A stretch of 64,000 nucleotides of DNA from Pseudomonas promysalinigenes. Its GTDB lineage: Bacteria > Pseudomonadota > Gammaproteobacteria > Pseudomonadales > Pseudomonadaceae. The notes under the pieces are model-generated. The model was given only the letters and a program-made list of their open reading frames with translations. It did not search any database and had not been told where the DNA came from. This document shows positions 53,853 through 63,542 of this stretch, piece after piece (positions within the stretch are counted from its first letter, which is position 1; every line of letters starts with the position of its first letter). The stretch spans positions 3,348,001 through 3,412,000 of the forward strand of contig NZ_CP077094.1 of NCBI RefSeq assembly GCF_014269025.2. Reading direction: 5' to 3'. The translations under genes were made by a program, and so were the position numbers.

Positions 53853-54512
53853 TCAGCCTCGCGCCAGCGCCGCCAGCACCAGCTCGCAACTGCGCTGGCC
53901 ATAAGCGGTGAGCACCTCGCGGATATGCGGCAGGTCACGGGCGACCACGGCTTCGAGCAGGCGGGCGAACAAGTCGAGGTAGTCATCCATGTTGGCCTGG
54001 CGCTGATCCAGGGCCAGGTAGTAGGCGCGGCTCATGGCCGGCTGCAGGTTTTCAACGGTCTCCTGCAGGTAGGGGTTATCGGCGAAGGGGTAGGCTGCGC
54101 GCATCACTGCGAAACTTTCGGCGACGAACGCCTTGATATCCTGCCGTTCACTGGCCAGACGCAGGCGCTGCTGAATGTCCAGAAACGGTCGCAGGTCGGC
54201 TTCGGTGCGCCATTTTTGTGCTACCGCGTTACCCAGCAAAATGTAGAACTCGCCCATCAGGGTGCACAGGCTGCGTACGCCACGTTCGTCAAGTTCGGTG
54301 ACATGGGCGCCACGTCGCGGCAGGATTGCCACCAAATGCCGACGTTCGAGGATCAACAACGCCTCGCGCACCGAACCGCGGCTGACACTCAAGGCCTGCG
54401 TGACCTTCTGCTCCTGGATACGCTCACCGGGCGCAAGCTCACCGCGGATGATGCGTTCGGCCAGGTAGTCGGCAATTTGCTCGGAGAGGCTGTCCGGCGC
54501 CTTGAACGTCAT
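53853..54512 (-). CDS. GntR-family transcription regulator (FCD type), upstream of xdh
   Basis: 219 aa. An N-terminal winged helix-turn-helix (SLSEQIADYLAERIIRGELAPGER, QALSVSRGSVREALLILE) is followed by a helical FCD ligand domain (about 80-215). The gene is divergent from xdhA with a 262-bp gap, so control of xanthine dehydrogenase genes is plausible. It lies just upstream of smc on the same strand. The ligand is unknown; a purine or related compound is inferred from context. Confidence 0.88.
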   Translation of the reverse strand: MTFKAPDSLSEQIADYLAERIIRGELAPGERIQEQKVTQALSVSRGSVREALLILERRHLVAILPRRGAHVTELDERGVRSLCTLMGEFYILLGNAVAQKWRTEADLRPFLDIQQRLRLASERQDIKAFVAESFAVMRAAYPFADNPYLQETVENLQPAMSRAYYLALDQRQANMDDYLDLFARLLEAVVARDLPHIREVLTAYGQRSCELVLAALARG

Positions 54513-54602
54513 GGTTTTCCTTCAAAATCATTGAACTGGGCACAAGGAAGCGATTGTAGCGCACTTGCCTGGCACTCGCGCAGAGGGGCATTGGCCTTTA
54601 TT

Positions 54603-54700
54603 TGACCGGTCAGACAAGCAAGGCGGCGCGATCTATGCTTGTACAAGGCACCATGTACGGCTGAGCGTCGACACGCACAATTTCCTGACCTTTGAGTCAG
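54603..54700. promoter_or_regulatory. Operator candidates between gntR and xdhA
   Basis: Three dyads occur in the divergent region: TGACCGGTCA (54603-54612), CTTGTACAAG (54638-54647) and CTGAC-CTTTGA-GTCAG (54685-54700), the last inside TTTC...GAAA. The third shares its pattern with TTGAC-N6-GTCAA upstream of the purine permease (61921-61936). The second resembles sites of FCD-type GntR regulators. Confidence 0.55.
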
Positions 54701-54774
54701 AAAATTATTGACCATCGCGACAGGTCTGCTTATTGTCCGCTCAACAACAATAAAACCATTGCGAGGCCATCCCC

Positions 54775-56229
54775 GTGATCCAGTTTCTCGTCAATCAGGT
54801 GCTGCGCAGCGAGCATGCCCTGGACCCTAACATGACGGTGCTGCAATACCTGCGCGAGCACCTGGGCAAACCCGGCACCAAAGAAGGCTGCGCCAGTGGC
54901 GACTGTGGCGCCTGCACCGTAGTGGTGGGCGAGCTCGTGCAGAACGAAGCTGGCGAGGACAGCCTGCGCTACCGCAGCCTCAATTCATGCCTGACGTTCG
55001 TTTCTTCCCTGCACGGCAAGCAATTGATCAGCGTCGAAGACCTCAAGCACAACGGCCAGTTGCACAGTGTGCAGCAGGCCATGGCCGACTGCCACGGCTC
55101 GCAGTGCGGCTTTTGCACGCCTGGCTTCGTCATGTCGTTGTTCGCCCTGCAGAAGAACAGCCAGGGCGCCGACCTGCAGCAAGCTCAGGAAGCCCTTGCC
55201 GGCAACCTGTGCCGCTGTACCGGCTATCGGCCGATCCTCGACGCGGCCGAGCAGAGCTGCCGCCAGCCATGCCGCGACCAGTTCGATGCCCAGCAAGCGC
55301 AGACCATAGCCCGCTTGAAAGCCATCGCGCCAACTCAGACCGGCGAACTCAATACCGGCGACAAGCGCTGCCTGGTGCCGCTGACCGTTGCCGATCTGGC
55401 CGATCTATACAGCTCGCACCCCGAAGCGCGTCTGCTGGCAGGAGGTACCGATCTGGCACTGGAAGTCACCCAGTTCCACAAGGCCCTGCCGGTGATGATC
55501 TATGTGGGCCATGTCGCTGAGCTCAAACGTATCGACAAGACCGCCACCCACCTGGAAATCGGCGCCGCCACCGCGCTTACCGATTGCTACGGCGCACTCA
55601 ACGAGGAGTACCCGGACTTCGGCGACCTGCTGCACCGCTTCGCTTCGCTGCAGATCCGCAACCAGGGCACCCTGGGTGGCAACATCGGTAACGCCTCGCC
55701 GATTGGCGATTCGCCTCCCCTGCTGATTGCCCTGGATGCGCAGGTCGTCTTGCGCCAGGGCGAACGTCAGCGGGTCATGCCGCTGGAAGATTATTTTATC
55801 GACTACCGCATCACTGCCCGCCAGGAGAGTGAGTTCATCGAGAAGATCATCGTGCCACGCGCCAGCAAAGACTGGGCCTTTCGCGCCTACAAAGTGTCCA
55901 AACGCCTGGACGACGACATCTCCGCAGTCTGCGCAGCCTTCAACTTGAGCATCGAAGATGGCGTAGTCAGCGGCGTGCGCATCGCCTTCGGCGGCATGGC
56001 GGCCATCCCCAAACGCGCTCGCGCTTGCGAAGCAGCCTTGCGCGGCAAGCCCTGGAACCAGGCCAGCATCGAGCGCGCCTGCCTGGCTCTGGCCGAAGAC
56101 TTCACCCCGCTCAGCGACTTCCGCGCCAGCAAGGAATACCGCCTGCTCACCGCGCAAAACCTGCTGCGCAAATACTTCATCGAACAGCAAACGCCTTACA
56201 TCGAGACACGGGTGACCGATTATGTCTAA
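54775..56229 (+). CDS. xdhA: Xanthine dehydrogenase small subunit (2Fe-2S and FAD)
   Basis: 484 aa; electron-transfer subunit of the enzyme that oxidises hypoxanthine and xanthine to urate with NAD+. The first 2Fe-2S motif is EGCASGDCGACTVVVGE; the second is CGFCTPGFVMS with NLCRCTGYRPI. The FAD domain follows from about 205 (LLAGGTDLALEVT, IRNQGTLGGNIGNASPIGDS). GTG start with GAGG nine bases upstream. It overlaps xdhB by 8 bp. Confidence 0.96.
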   Translation: MIQFLVNQVLRSEHALDPNMTVLQYLREHLGKPGTKEGCASGDCGACTVVVGELVQNEAGEDSLRYRSLNSCLTFVSSLHGKQLISVEDLKHNGQLHSVQQAMADCHGSQCGFCTPGFVMSLFALQKNSQGADLQQAQEALAGNLCRCTGYRPILDAAEQSCRQPCRDQFDAQQAQTIARLKAIAPTQTGELNTGDKRCLVPLTVADLADLYSSHPEARLLAGGTDLALEVTQFHKALPVMIYVGHVAELKRIDKTATHLEIGAATALTDCYGALNEEYPDFGDLLHRFASLQIRNQGTLGGNIGNASPIGDSPPLLIALDAQVVLRQGERQRVMPLEDYFIDYRITARQESEFIEKIIVPRASKDWAFRAYKVSKRLDDDISAVCAAFNLSIEDGVVSGVRIAFGGMAAIPKRARACEAALRGKPWNQASIERACLALAEDFTPLSDFRASKEYRLLTAQNLLRKYFIEQQTPYIETRVTDYV

Positions 56230-58621
56230 CCATCACGTTGCCAAGAGCCAGGCCGAGATGGCCGAACTGTTCCGCCAGGACCTGACCAGCGGGGTCGGGC
56301 GCAGCATCAAGCACGACAGTGCCGACAAGCATGTGTCTGGCGAAGCGATTTACATCGATGACCGCCTGGAATTCCCGAACCAGTTGCACGTATACGCTCG
56401 CACCGCTGACCGCGCCCATGCGCGTATCCTGCGCATCGATACCAGCCCTTGCTATGCCTTCGAGGGCGTGCGAATCGCCATTACCCATGAGGATATTCCG
56501 GGCCTCAAGGACATCGGCCCGGTGGTCGCTGGCGACCCGCTGCTGGCCATCGATAAAGTCGAGTTCTTCGGCCAGCCGGTGCTGGCCGTGGCGGCCCGTG
56601 ACCTGGACACTGCACGGCGTGCCGCTATGGCCGCCATTGTCGAGTACGAAGACCTGGAGCCGGTACTGGACGTGGTCGAGGCGCTGCGCAAGAAGCATTT
56701 CGTGCTCGACAGCCACACACACCAGCGCGGCGATGCTGCCGCAGCCCTGGCGAGCGCCCCGCATCGCCTGCAAGGCACGCTGCACATCGGCGGCCAAGAG
56801 CACTTCTACCTGGAAACTCAGATCTCCTCGGTGATGCCTACCGAGGACGGCGGCATGATCGTCTACTGCTCCACCCAAAACCCAACGGAAGTGCAGAAGC
56901 TGGTCGCCGAAGTGCTCGACGTCCCCATGAACAAAGTGGTGCTGGACATGCGCCGCATGGGTGGCGGCTTTGGCGGCAAGGAAACCCAGGCAGCAAGCCC
57001 GGCCTGCCTGTGCGCGGTGATTGCGCGCCTGACCGGCCAGCCAACCAAGATGCGCCTGCCAAGGGTCGAAGACATGACTATGACCGGCAAGCGCCACCCA
57101 TTCTACGTGGAGTACGACGTCGGCTTCGACGACGACGGCCGCCTGCATGGCATCAATCTGGACCTGGCCGGCAACTGCGGCTACTCGCCAGACCTGTCCG
57201 GCTCGATCGTCGACCGTGCCATGTTCCACTCCGACAACGCCTACTACCTGGGCGATGCGACCGTGCACGGCCACCGCTGCAAGACCAACACCGCCTCCAA
57301 TACCGCCTACCGTGGCTTTGGCGGCCCTCAGGGTATGGTCGCCATCGAGCAAGTGATGGACCACATCGCCCGCCATCTGGGCCGCGATCCGCTGGCGGTG
57401 CGCAAGGCCAACTATTACGGCAAGACCGAACGCAACGTCACCCACTACTACCAGACGGTCGAGCACAACATGCTCGAAGAAATGACGGCCGAGCTCGAAG
57501 CCAGCAGCGACTACGCTGAGCGTCGCGAATCGATCCGCCGCTTCAACGCCAATAGCCCGGTTTTGAAAAAGGGCCTGGCGCTGACGCCGGTCAAGTTCGG
57601 CATCTCGTTCACTGCCACGTTCCTGAACCAGGCCGGTGCGCTGATTCACATCTACACCGACGGCAGCATCCACCTGAACCATGGCGGCACCGAGATGGGC
57701 CAAGGCCTCAACACCAAGGTGGCGCAGGTAGTGGCGCAGGTGTTCCAAGTTGATTTCAGCCGTATCCAGATCACCGCCACCAATACCGACAAGGTTCCCA
57801 ATACCTCGCCGACTGCGGCTTCCAGCGGTGCCGACCTGAACGGCAAGGCTGCCCAGAACGCCGCACAGATCCTCAAGCAGCGCCTGACCGAGTTCGCCGC
57901 ACGGCACTATCAGGTGACCGAGGAAGACGTCGAGTTTCGCAACGGCCATGTGCGGGTGCGTGACCAGATCGTCAGTTTCGAACAGTTGGTGCAACAGGCG
58001 TACTTCGCCCAGGTATCGCTGTCGAGCACCGGTTTCTACCGCACGCCGAAAATCTACTACGACCGCAGCCAGGCACGCGGCCGCCCCTTCTACTACTTCG
58101 CCTTCGGCGCTGCCTGTGTGGAAGTGATCGTCGACACCCTGACCGGCGAATATAAGATGCTGCGCGCCGACATCCTGCATGACGTGGGCGATTCGCTGAA
58201 CCCGGCCATCGATATTGGTCAGGTCGAGGGCGGGTTCATTCAGGGCATGGGCTGGCTGACGACCGAAGAGCTGGTGTGGAACGCCAAAGGCAAGCTGATG
58301 ACCAACGGCCCTGCCAGCTACAAGATTCCGGCTGTGGCCGACATGCCGCTGGACCTGCGGGTGAAGCTGGTGGAGAACCGCAAGAACCCGGAAGACACCG
58401 TGTTCCACTCCAAAGCCGTCGGCGAGCCACCGTTCATGCTCGGCATTGCCGCCTGGTGCGCGCTCAAGGACGCGGTGGCAAGCATCGCCGACTACCGTGT
58501 GCAACCCAATATCGACGCGCCGGCCACGCCGGAGCGGGTGTTGTGGGGCTGTGAGCAGATGCGCAAAGCGGTGGCTCAGCAACCATCCGCCGAGCAAGAA
58601 CTGGAAACCGTGACTCACTGA
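56222..58621 (+). CDS. xdhB: Xanthine dehydrogenase large subunit (molybdopterin)
   Basis: 799-aa catalytic subunit holding the molybdenum cofactor. Family motifs are MGGGFGGKETQA, TAYRGFGGPQGM and, near the C-terminus, the catalytic Glu in VGEPPFMLGIAAW. It takes the purine substrate and feeds electrons to XdhA. The two subunits are translationally coupled through their overlap, and both depend on XdhC downstream for sulfurated cofactor. Confidence 0.96.
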   Translation: MSNHHVAKSQAEMAELFRQDLTSGVGRSIKHDSADKHVSGEAIYIDDRLEFPNQLHVYARTADRAHARILRIDTSPCYAFEGVRIAITHEDIPGLKDIGPVVAGDPLLAIDKVEFFGQPVLAVAARDLDTARRAAMAAIVEYEDLEPVLDVVEALRKKHFVLDSHTHQRGDAAAALASAPHRLQGTLHIGGQEHFYLETQISSVMPTEDGGMIVYCSTQNPTEVQKLVAEVLDVPMNKVVLDMRRMGGGFGGKETQAASPACLCAVIARLTGQPTKMRLPRVEDMTMTGKRHPFYVEYDVGFDDDGRLHGINLDLAGNCGYSPDLSGSIVDRAMFHSDNAYYLGDATVHGHRCKTNTASNTAYRGFGGPQGMVAIEQVMDHIARHLGRDPLAVRKANYYGKTERNVTHYYQTVEHNMLEEMTAELEASSDYAERRESIRRFNANSPVLKKGLALTPVKFGISFTATFLNQAGALIHIYTDGSIHLNHGGTEMGQGLNTKVAQVVAQVFQVDFSRIQITATNTDKVPNTSPTAASSGADLNGKAAQNAAQILKQRLTEFAARHYQVTEEDVEFRNGHVRVRDQIVSFEQLVQQAYFAQVSLSSTGFYRTPKIYYDRSQARGRPFYYFAFGAACVEVIVDTLTGEYKMLRADILHDVGDSLNPAIDIGQVEGGFIQGMGWLTTEELVWNAKGKLMTNGPASYKIPAVADMPLDLRVKLVENRKNPEDTVFHSKAVGEPPFMLGIAAWCALKDAVASIADYRVQPNIDAPATPERVLWGCEQMRKAVAQQPSAEQELETVTH

Positions 58622-58631
58622 CAGCGAGAAT

Positions 58632-58702
58632 CACAGTGGGGGCACCGGCCAAGACGGCGGTGCGACTCCCTCGCATTCGCGGGCAAACCTGCCCCCACTG
58701 TG
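58632..58702. repeat. 13-bp inverted repeat between xdhB and xdhC
   Basis: CACAGTGGGGGCA (58632-58644) and TGCCCCCACTGTG (58690-58702) are perfect inverted copies around 45 bases. They sit inside the operon, so the element may adjust relative expression or mRNA stability rather than end transcription. It looks like a REP-type intergenic repeat. Confidence 0.7.
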
Positions 58703-58734
58703 GACTGGATAGCCCCTTCAAGAGGTTATGGATC

Positions 58735-59580
58735 ATGCACCATTGGATCAACGCCCTCGCCGACCATCAGGCCCGTGGTGAAGCCTGCGTGCTGGTGACT
58801 ATCATCGAGGAACGCGGCTCGACCCCGCGCAACGCAGGTTCGAAAATGGTCGTCAGCGCCACAGCCCTGTATGACACCATCGGCGGTGGCCACCTGGAAT
58901 ACAAGGCGCTGCACATCGCCCGCCAGATGCTCGAAGAGCACCGCAGCACACCGCACCTCGAGCGCTTCAGCCTCGGCGCCAGCCTTGGCCAGTGCTGCGG
59001 TGGTGCCACTGTGCTGCTGTTCGAACCCATGGCCGCGGTGCAAGCGCAGATCGCCGTTTTCGGCGCGGGCCATGTCGGCCGTGCTCTGGTACCCTTGCTC
59101 GCCGCGCTGCCCTGCCGAGTGCGCTGGATCGACTCGCGTGAGCAGGAATTCCCCGAGTTCATCCCCAACGGGGTGAGCAAGATCGTCAGTGACGAACCGG
59201 TCGACGAGGTTGCAGATCTGCCACCAGGCAGCTACTGCATCGTCATGACCCACAACCACCAGCTCGACCTGGAACTGACCGCCGCCATTCTCAAGCGCAA
59301 CGATTTCACCTGGTTTGGCTTGATCGGCTCGAAAACCAAGCGGGTCAAATTCGAGCATCGCCTGCGCGAACGCGGCTATGACGATGCTCTGCTGGCGCGT
59401 ATGCGTTGCCCGATGGGCTTGCCTGAAGTCAAGGGCAAACTGCCGATCGAAATTGCCGTGTCCATCGCCGGCGAAATCATTGCCACCTACAACGCTTGCT
59501 TTGGCCAGCATGACGCTGCCGCCAATGCCGGCCCCATTGCCCAGTTGCTGCCCCCCTCCCGGCGCAGCCAAGCCATTTGA
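58735..59580 (+). CDS. xdhC: Xanthine dehydrogenase accessory protein XdhC
   Basis: 281 aa. It binds molybdenum cofactor and promotes its sulfuration and insertion into XdhB. The N-terminal XdhC/CoxI domain has LVTIIEERGSTPRNAGSKM and GASLGQCCGGATVLL; the C-terminal Rossmann domain has VFGAGHVGRAL and IVMTHNHQLDLEL. ATG at 58735 with AGAGG upstream is chosen over an unsupported frame start at 58636. Confidence 0.94.
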   Translation: MHHWINALADHQARGEACVLVTIIEERGSTPRNAGSKMVVSATALYDTIGGGHLEYKALHIARQMLEEHRSTPHLERFSLGASLGQCCGGATVLLFEPMAAVQAQIAVFGAGHVGRALVPLLAALPCRVRWIDSREQEFPEFIPNGVSKIVSDEPVDEVADLPPGSYCIVMTHNHQLDLELTAAILKRNDFTWFGLIGSKTKRVKFEHRLRERGYDDALLARMRCPMGLPEVKGKLPIEIAVSIAGEIIATYNACFGQHDAAANAGPIAQLLPPSRRSQAI

Positions 59581-59590
59581 CGAGTGTGAT

Positions 59591-60895
59591 ATGACCGCTA
59601 CCCGCAAAGCCTACCGTGCCGCCATCCTGCACAGCATCGCCGACCCGGCCGAGGTAGGCCTGGACGCTTCCCATGAATACTTCGAGGACGGCCTGCTGGT
59701 GATCGACGACGGCCGCATCAGCGCTGTCGGCCATGCCAGCGAGCTGCTGCCGAGCCTGGCGGCCGACATCGAAGTGGTGCATTACCAGGACGCACTGATC
59801 ACCCCGGGCTTCATCGATACCCACATCCATTTCCCGCAGACTGGCATGATCGGCTCCTACGGCGAACAGCTGCTGGACTGGCTCAACACCTACACCTTCC
59901 CATGCGAGAAGCAGTTCGCCGACAAGGATCACGCCGACAAGGTCGCGAAAATTTTCCTCAAGGAGTTGCTGCGCAACGGCACCACCACTGCCCTGGTGTT
60001 CGGCAGCGTGCACCCGCAATCGGTCAACGCCCTGTTCGAGGAAGCCGAGCGCCTCGACCTGCGCATGATCGCCGGCAAAGTGATGATGGACCGCAACGCC
60101 CCGGACTACCTCACCGACACTGCCGAGTCCAGCTATACCGAAAGCAAGCAGCTCATCGAACGCTGGCATGGCAAGGGCCGCCTGCATTACGCGGTGACCC
60201 CGCGCTTCGCTCCAACCAGCACACCGCAGCAACTGGCCCTGGCCGGCCAATTGCTCAAGGAGCACCCCGGGCTCTACATGCACACCCACCTGTCGGAAAA
60301 CCTTAAGGAAATCGATTGGGTGAAGGAGCTGTTCCCGGAGCAGAAGGGTTACCTGGACGTCTATGACCACTTCGAGCTGCTCAGCGAGCGCTCGGTGTTC
60401 GCCCACGGCGTGCACCTGTGCGACAGTGAATGCCAACGCCTGGCCGAAACCGGTTCGGCCGTGGCGTTCTGCCCCACTTCCAACCTGTTCCTGGGCAGTG
60501 GCCTTTTCAACCTGCCCCAGGCCGAGCGCTTCAAGGTCAACGTGGGTTTGGGCACCGACGTTGGCGCCGGTACCAGCTTCTCGCTGCTCAACACCCTGAA
60601 CGAAGCCTACAAAGTGATGCAACTGCAAGGCGCGCGTCTGCACCCTTACAAGTCGCTGTACCTGGCAACGCTTGGCGGCGCCCGTGCGTTGCGCCTGGAT
60701 GACCGCATCGGCAGCCTGCGCCCAGGCAACGATGCCGACTTCGTGGTGCTCGACTACAAGGCCACACCGCTGCTGGACTACCGCATTCAGCAGTCTGCCA
60801 GCATCGAAGAAACCCTGTTCGTGCTGACTACTTTGGGCGACGACCGTACCGTGCGCGAAACTTACGCGGCAGGGCGCTGCGTGCATCAGCGCTAA
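59591..60895 (+). CDS. guaD: Guanine deaminase
   Basis: 434-aa amidohydrolase converting guanine to xanthine, the substrate of the upstream enzyme. Metal ligands are in FIDTHIHFPQTG (His-x-His), MHTHLSEN and AHGVHLCD, and the Asp in GLGTDVGAGTSFSLL. Start ATG 10 bp after the xdhC stop, so it is part of the xdh operon. Length and motifs separate it from other aminohydrolases of the superfamily. Confidence 0.95.
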   Translation: MTATRKAYRAAILHSIADPAEVGLDASHEYFEDGLLVIDDGRISAVGHASELLPSLAADIEVVHYQDALITPGFIDTHIHFPQTGMIGSYGEQLLDWLNTYTFPCEKQFADKDHADKVAKIFLKELLRNGTTTALVFGSVHPQSVNALFEEAERLDLRMIAGKVMMDRNAPDYLTDTAESSYTESKQLIERWHGKGRLHYAVTPRFAPTSTPQQLALAGQLLKEHPGLYMHTHLSENLKEIDWVKELFPEQKGYLDVYDHFELLSERSVFAHGVHLCDSECQRLAETGSAVAFCPTSNLFLGSGLFNLPQAERFKVNVGLGTDVGAGTSFSLLNTLNEAYKVMQLQGARLHPYKSLYLATLGGARALRLDDRIGSLRPGNDADFVVLDYKATPLLDYRIQQSASIEETLFVLTTLGDDRTVRETYAAGRCVHQR

Positions 60896-60950
60896 GGCAC
60901 CTGCGTAAGGTGGGGTAATACGGCTTTTCGGAAATAAGCGGCGAAGCGTC

Positions 60951-60982
60951 GATGGCTGTGGGGGCACTCCCACACAGCCATC
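60951..60982. terminator. Bidirectional terminator-like hairpin after guaD
   Basis: GATGGCTGTG and CACAGCCATC form a 10-bp stem with further GGGG/CCC pairing within the loop. It lies between the convergent guaD and GntR-family genes. Confidence 0.65.
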
Positions 60983-60997
60983 ACGTGGGCCGAACGA

Positions 60998-61753
60998 TCA
61001 ACCCTTGACGGAAACCTTGGGCTTTTTGAGCAAGTGCGAGAACACGGCGTGCAGATCGTCCGAGGCGCTTTCGTCGTCCAGGTTCAGCTTGCTATCGATA
61101 TGATCCATGTGGTGCATCATCAGGCTCACGGCCTGCTCGGCATCGCGCGCCTCAATGGCGTCGATCAACTGCATGTGCTCGTCATAGGAGCAATGCGAGC
61201 GAGTGCCGCTTTCATACTGGGCGATGATCAGCGAGGTTTGCGACACCAGGCTGCGCTGAAAGCTGACCAGTGGGGCGTTGCCTGCGGCCTCAGCCAGTTT
61301 CAGGTGAAATTCGCCAGACAGACGAATACCGGCTCCACGGTCACCACGAGAGAAGCTGTCACGCTCCTCACGCACCATCTGGCGCAGTTCGTTGAGCTGC
61401 TCCACGGTAGCATGCTGCACCGCCAGCTCGGTGATGGCGCGCTCCACCATGCGGCGGGAGAAAAATACCTGACGCGCCTCTTCGACCGTTGGGCTGGCCA
61501 CCACCGCGCCGCGGTTCGGCCGTAACAGTACGACACTTTCATGGGCTAGGCGCGACAAGGCACGGCGAATGATGGTGCGGCTGACGCCGAAGATCTCACC
61601 CAGCGCTTCCTCGCTCAACTTGGTGCCCGGCGCCAATCGCTGCTCGAGGATCGCCTCGAAAATGTGCGCGTAGACGATGTCATCCTGGGTACCACTGCGG
61701 CCGGCCTTGCCAGTACGCGCAGGTTTTTTCAGAGGTTGCAGCTGTTCGTTCAT
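60998..61753 (-). CDS. GntR-family transcription regulator (FCD type) next to purine permease
   Basis: 251 aa. The winged helix-turn-helix is at about 30-95 (IVYAHIFEAILEQRLAPGTK, LGEIFGVSRTIIRRALSRL) and the FCD domain at about 105-235. ATG at 61753 starts MNEQLQPLKK; a longer frame from 61789 begins inside the probable operator. Divergent from the permease gene. TTGTACACA occurs at 61789-61797 and 61887-61895, suggesting that it regulates itself and the permease. The effector is likely a purine-pathway compound, by context only. Confidence 0.88.
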   Translation of the reverse strand: MNEQLQPLKKPARTGKAGRSGTQDDIVYAHIFEAILEQRLAPGTKLSEEALGEIFGVSRTIIRRALSRLAHESVVLLRPNRGAVVASPTVEEARQVFFSRRMVERAITELAVQHATVEQLNELRQMVREERDSFSRGDRGAGIRLSGEFHLKLAEAAGNAPLVSFQRSLVSQTSLIIAQYESGTRSHCSYDEHMQLIDAIEARDAEQAVSLMMHHMDHIDSKLNLDDESASDDLHAVFSHLLKKPKVSVKG

Positions 61754-61788
61754 GGGCTCTCGAAGCACGAAGAGAAAGTATGACGCCA

Positions 61789-61936
61789 TTGTACACAGGC
61801 TGAGGCGATTGAGCAGGGGCGTTTAAGCCATATAGCCGTTATACGCCGCACTGCGCGCACAAAAGATAAAACATTATTTGCATTCTTTGTACACAAAAGC
61901 ATAATCCATCGAGCAACTTCTTGACCCGTAAGTCAA
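61789..61936. promoter_or_regulatory. Operators between gntR and the purine permease
   Basis: TTGTACACA is repeated at 61789-61797 and 61887-61895; the second lies in the palindrome TTTGT-AC-ACAAA (61886-61897). A different dyad, TTGAC-CCGTAA-GTCAA, is at 61921-61936 and resembles the one upstream of xdhA. The 281-bp divergent region holds no gene. Confidence 0.6.
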
Positions 61937-62034
61937 CTAAGCGCGTCAGACGTCTGCCTTCCCTCGAGGAGCCACCAAGTGCATTGCTCAGGACCGGCTC
62001 CCACAACAACAAGAAAGACTTGAGGAGTACCGCT

Positions 62035-63384
62035 GTGGAAAGCCGCAAATCCGAAGCACCTACGCTGGATCTCGCGCCACCACTCGAAACGAGTTGGCTG
62101 GAACGGATTTTCAAACTCAAGCAACATGGCAGCACCGTCAAAACCGAAATGATCGCCGGGGTGACCACCTTCATCACCATGGCGTATATCATCTTCGTCA
62201 ACCCAAACATCATGGCCGACGCTGGCATCGACCATGGTGCAGCCTTCGTGGCCACCTGCATCGCCGCAGCCCTGGGCTGCCTGCTGATGGGCCTGTATGC
62301 CAACTGGCCGGTCGGCCTGGCGCCGGGCATGGGACTCAATGCTTTCTTCACCTATACCGTGGTCGGCACCATGGGCTACAACTGGGAAACAGCGCTGGGG
62401 GCGGTGTTCGTCTCGGGTGTGCTGTTCATGTTCCTGACCTTGTCGAAAGTGCGTGAATGGTTGCTCAACAGCATTCCGGTCAGCCTGCGCCATGCCATGG
62501 GGGCCGGCGTCGGATTGTTTCTCGGGCTGATCGGCCTGAAGACCGCCGGCATCATCGTCGACAGCCCAGCCACTTTGATCAAGCTAGGGTCGCTGCACGA
62601 GCCTGGGCCACTGCTGGCGGCGGTGTGCTTCCTGCTTATAGCCATTCTCAGCTACAAGCGTGTATTCGGCGCGATCCTGATCAGCATCATCGGTGTCACC
62701 CTGGCCGGCTGGGGGCTGGGCCTGGTCAAGTTCAACGGTGTGATGTCGATGCCACCAAGCCTTGCACCCACCTGGATGGCCATGGACGTAGCCGGTGTGT
62801 TCAACGTCAGCATGATCAGCGTGGTGCTGGCGTTTCTGTTCGTGCACATGTTCGACACCGCCGGCACGTTGATGGGCGTGGCCCAGCGGGCCAACCTGGT
62901 GGCGCCGGACGGGCGTATCGAGAACTTGTCGAAGGCGTTGAAGGCTGACAGTGCTTCAAGCGTGTTCGGTGCTGTGGTGGGTGTGCCACCGGTCACCAGC
63001 TATGTGGAAAGTGCCGCAGGGGTCGCGGCAGGTGGTCGCACTGGCCTTACCGCCGTAGTCGTCGGCATCCTGTTCATCGCCGCGATGTTCTTCGCCCCCC
63101 TGGCGGGCATGATTCCCGCCTATGCCACTGCCGGCGCACTGATCTATGTGGCGATGCTGATGATGGGCAGCATGGCACACATCCATTGGGACGAAGCCAC
63201 CGACAGCATTCCGGCGATCGTCACGGTGATCATGATGCCGCTGACCTTCTCGGTCGCCGATGGCATTGCTCTGGGCTTCATCAGCTATGTGGCGTTGAAG
63301 GCGGGGACCGGCAAGTACAAGGAAATTTCGGCCAGCCTGTGGGTGTTGTGCGCGATCTTCATTGCCAAATTCGTGTTTCTCTGA
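62035..63384 (+). CDS. NCS2 family purine (guanine/hypoxanthine) permease, AzgA type
   Basis: 449-aa inner-membrane proton symporter with about 12-14 helices. Motifs: KTEMIAGVTTFITMAYIIFVNP, PGMGLNAFFTY, HAMGAGVGLFLGLIGLK and FDTAGTLMGVA. These are typical of the AzgA/PbuG branch rather than the UraA/XanQ branch. The start is GTG at 62035 (VESRKSEAP) with GAGGAG eight bases upstream; the open frame before it holds the promoter. It probably supplies guanine to GuaD and XdhAB. Which purine is preferred cannot be read. Confidence 0.93.
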   Translation: MESRKSEAPTLDLAPPLETSWLERIFKLKQHGSTVKTEMIAGVTTFITMAYIIFVNPNIMADAGIDHGAAFVATCIAAALGCLLMGLYANWPVGLAPGMGLNAFFTYTVVGTMGYNWETALGAVFVSGVLFMFLTLSKVREWLLNSIPVSLRHAMGAGVGLFLGLIGLKTAGIIVDSPATLIKLGSLHEPGPLLAAVCFLLIAILSYKRVFGAILISIIGVTLAGWGLGLVKFNGVMSMPPSLAPTWMAMDVAGVFNVSMISVVLAFLFVHMFDTAGTLMGVAQRANLVAPDGRIENLSKALKADSASSVFGAVVGVPPVTSYVESAAGVAAGGRTGLTAVVVGILFIAAMFFAPLAGMIPAYATAGALIYVAMLMMGSMAHIHWDEATDSIPAIVTVIMMPLTFSVADGIALGFISYVALKAGTGKYKEISASLWVLCAIFIAKFVFL

Positions 63385-63396
63385 CCCCAACTGCAT

Positions 63397-63430
63397 CAGC
63401 CAAAGGCGCCACGGCGCCTCTGGCTGTTTT
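63397..63430 (+). terminator. Intrinsic terminator of the permease gene
   Basis: CAGCCA and AGGCGC pair with GCGCCT and TGGCTG around a CACG loop, with one A/C mismatch, followed directly by TTTT. Twelve pairs in all, 12 bp after the stop. Confidence 0.9.
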
Positions 63431-63542
63431 CAGAGCATCTAAAGCGATCCCCACAGACTGATATTTTTGTCAGGTGCCAGCAGCAGTGGTGTTTGATACA
63501 AATCGTGCAGACCTCGTCAGCGTTATCACCGGAGGCTAATCA

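Noticed and set aside
63493..63506. ANR box upstream of the RHS gene
   Set aside because: Two mismatches in the second half-site and no supporting -10 at the right distance; kept only as a remark.
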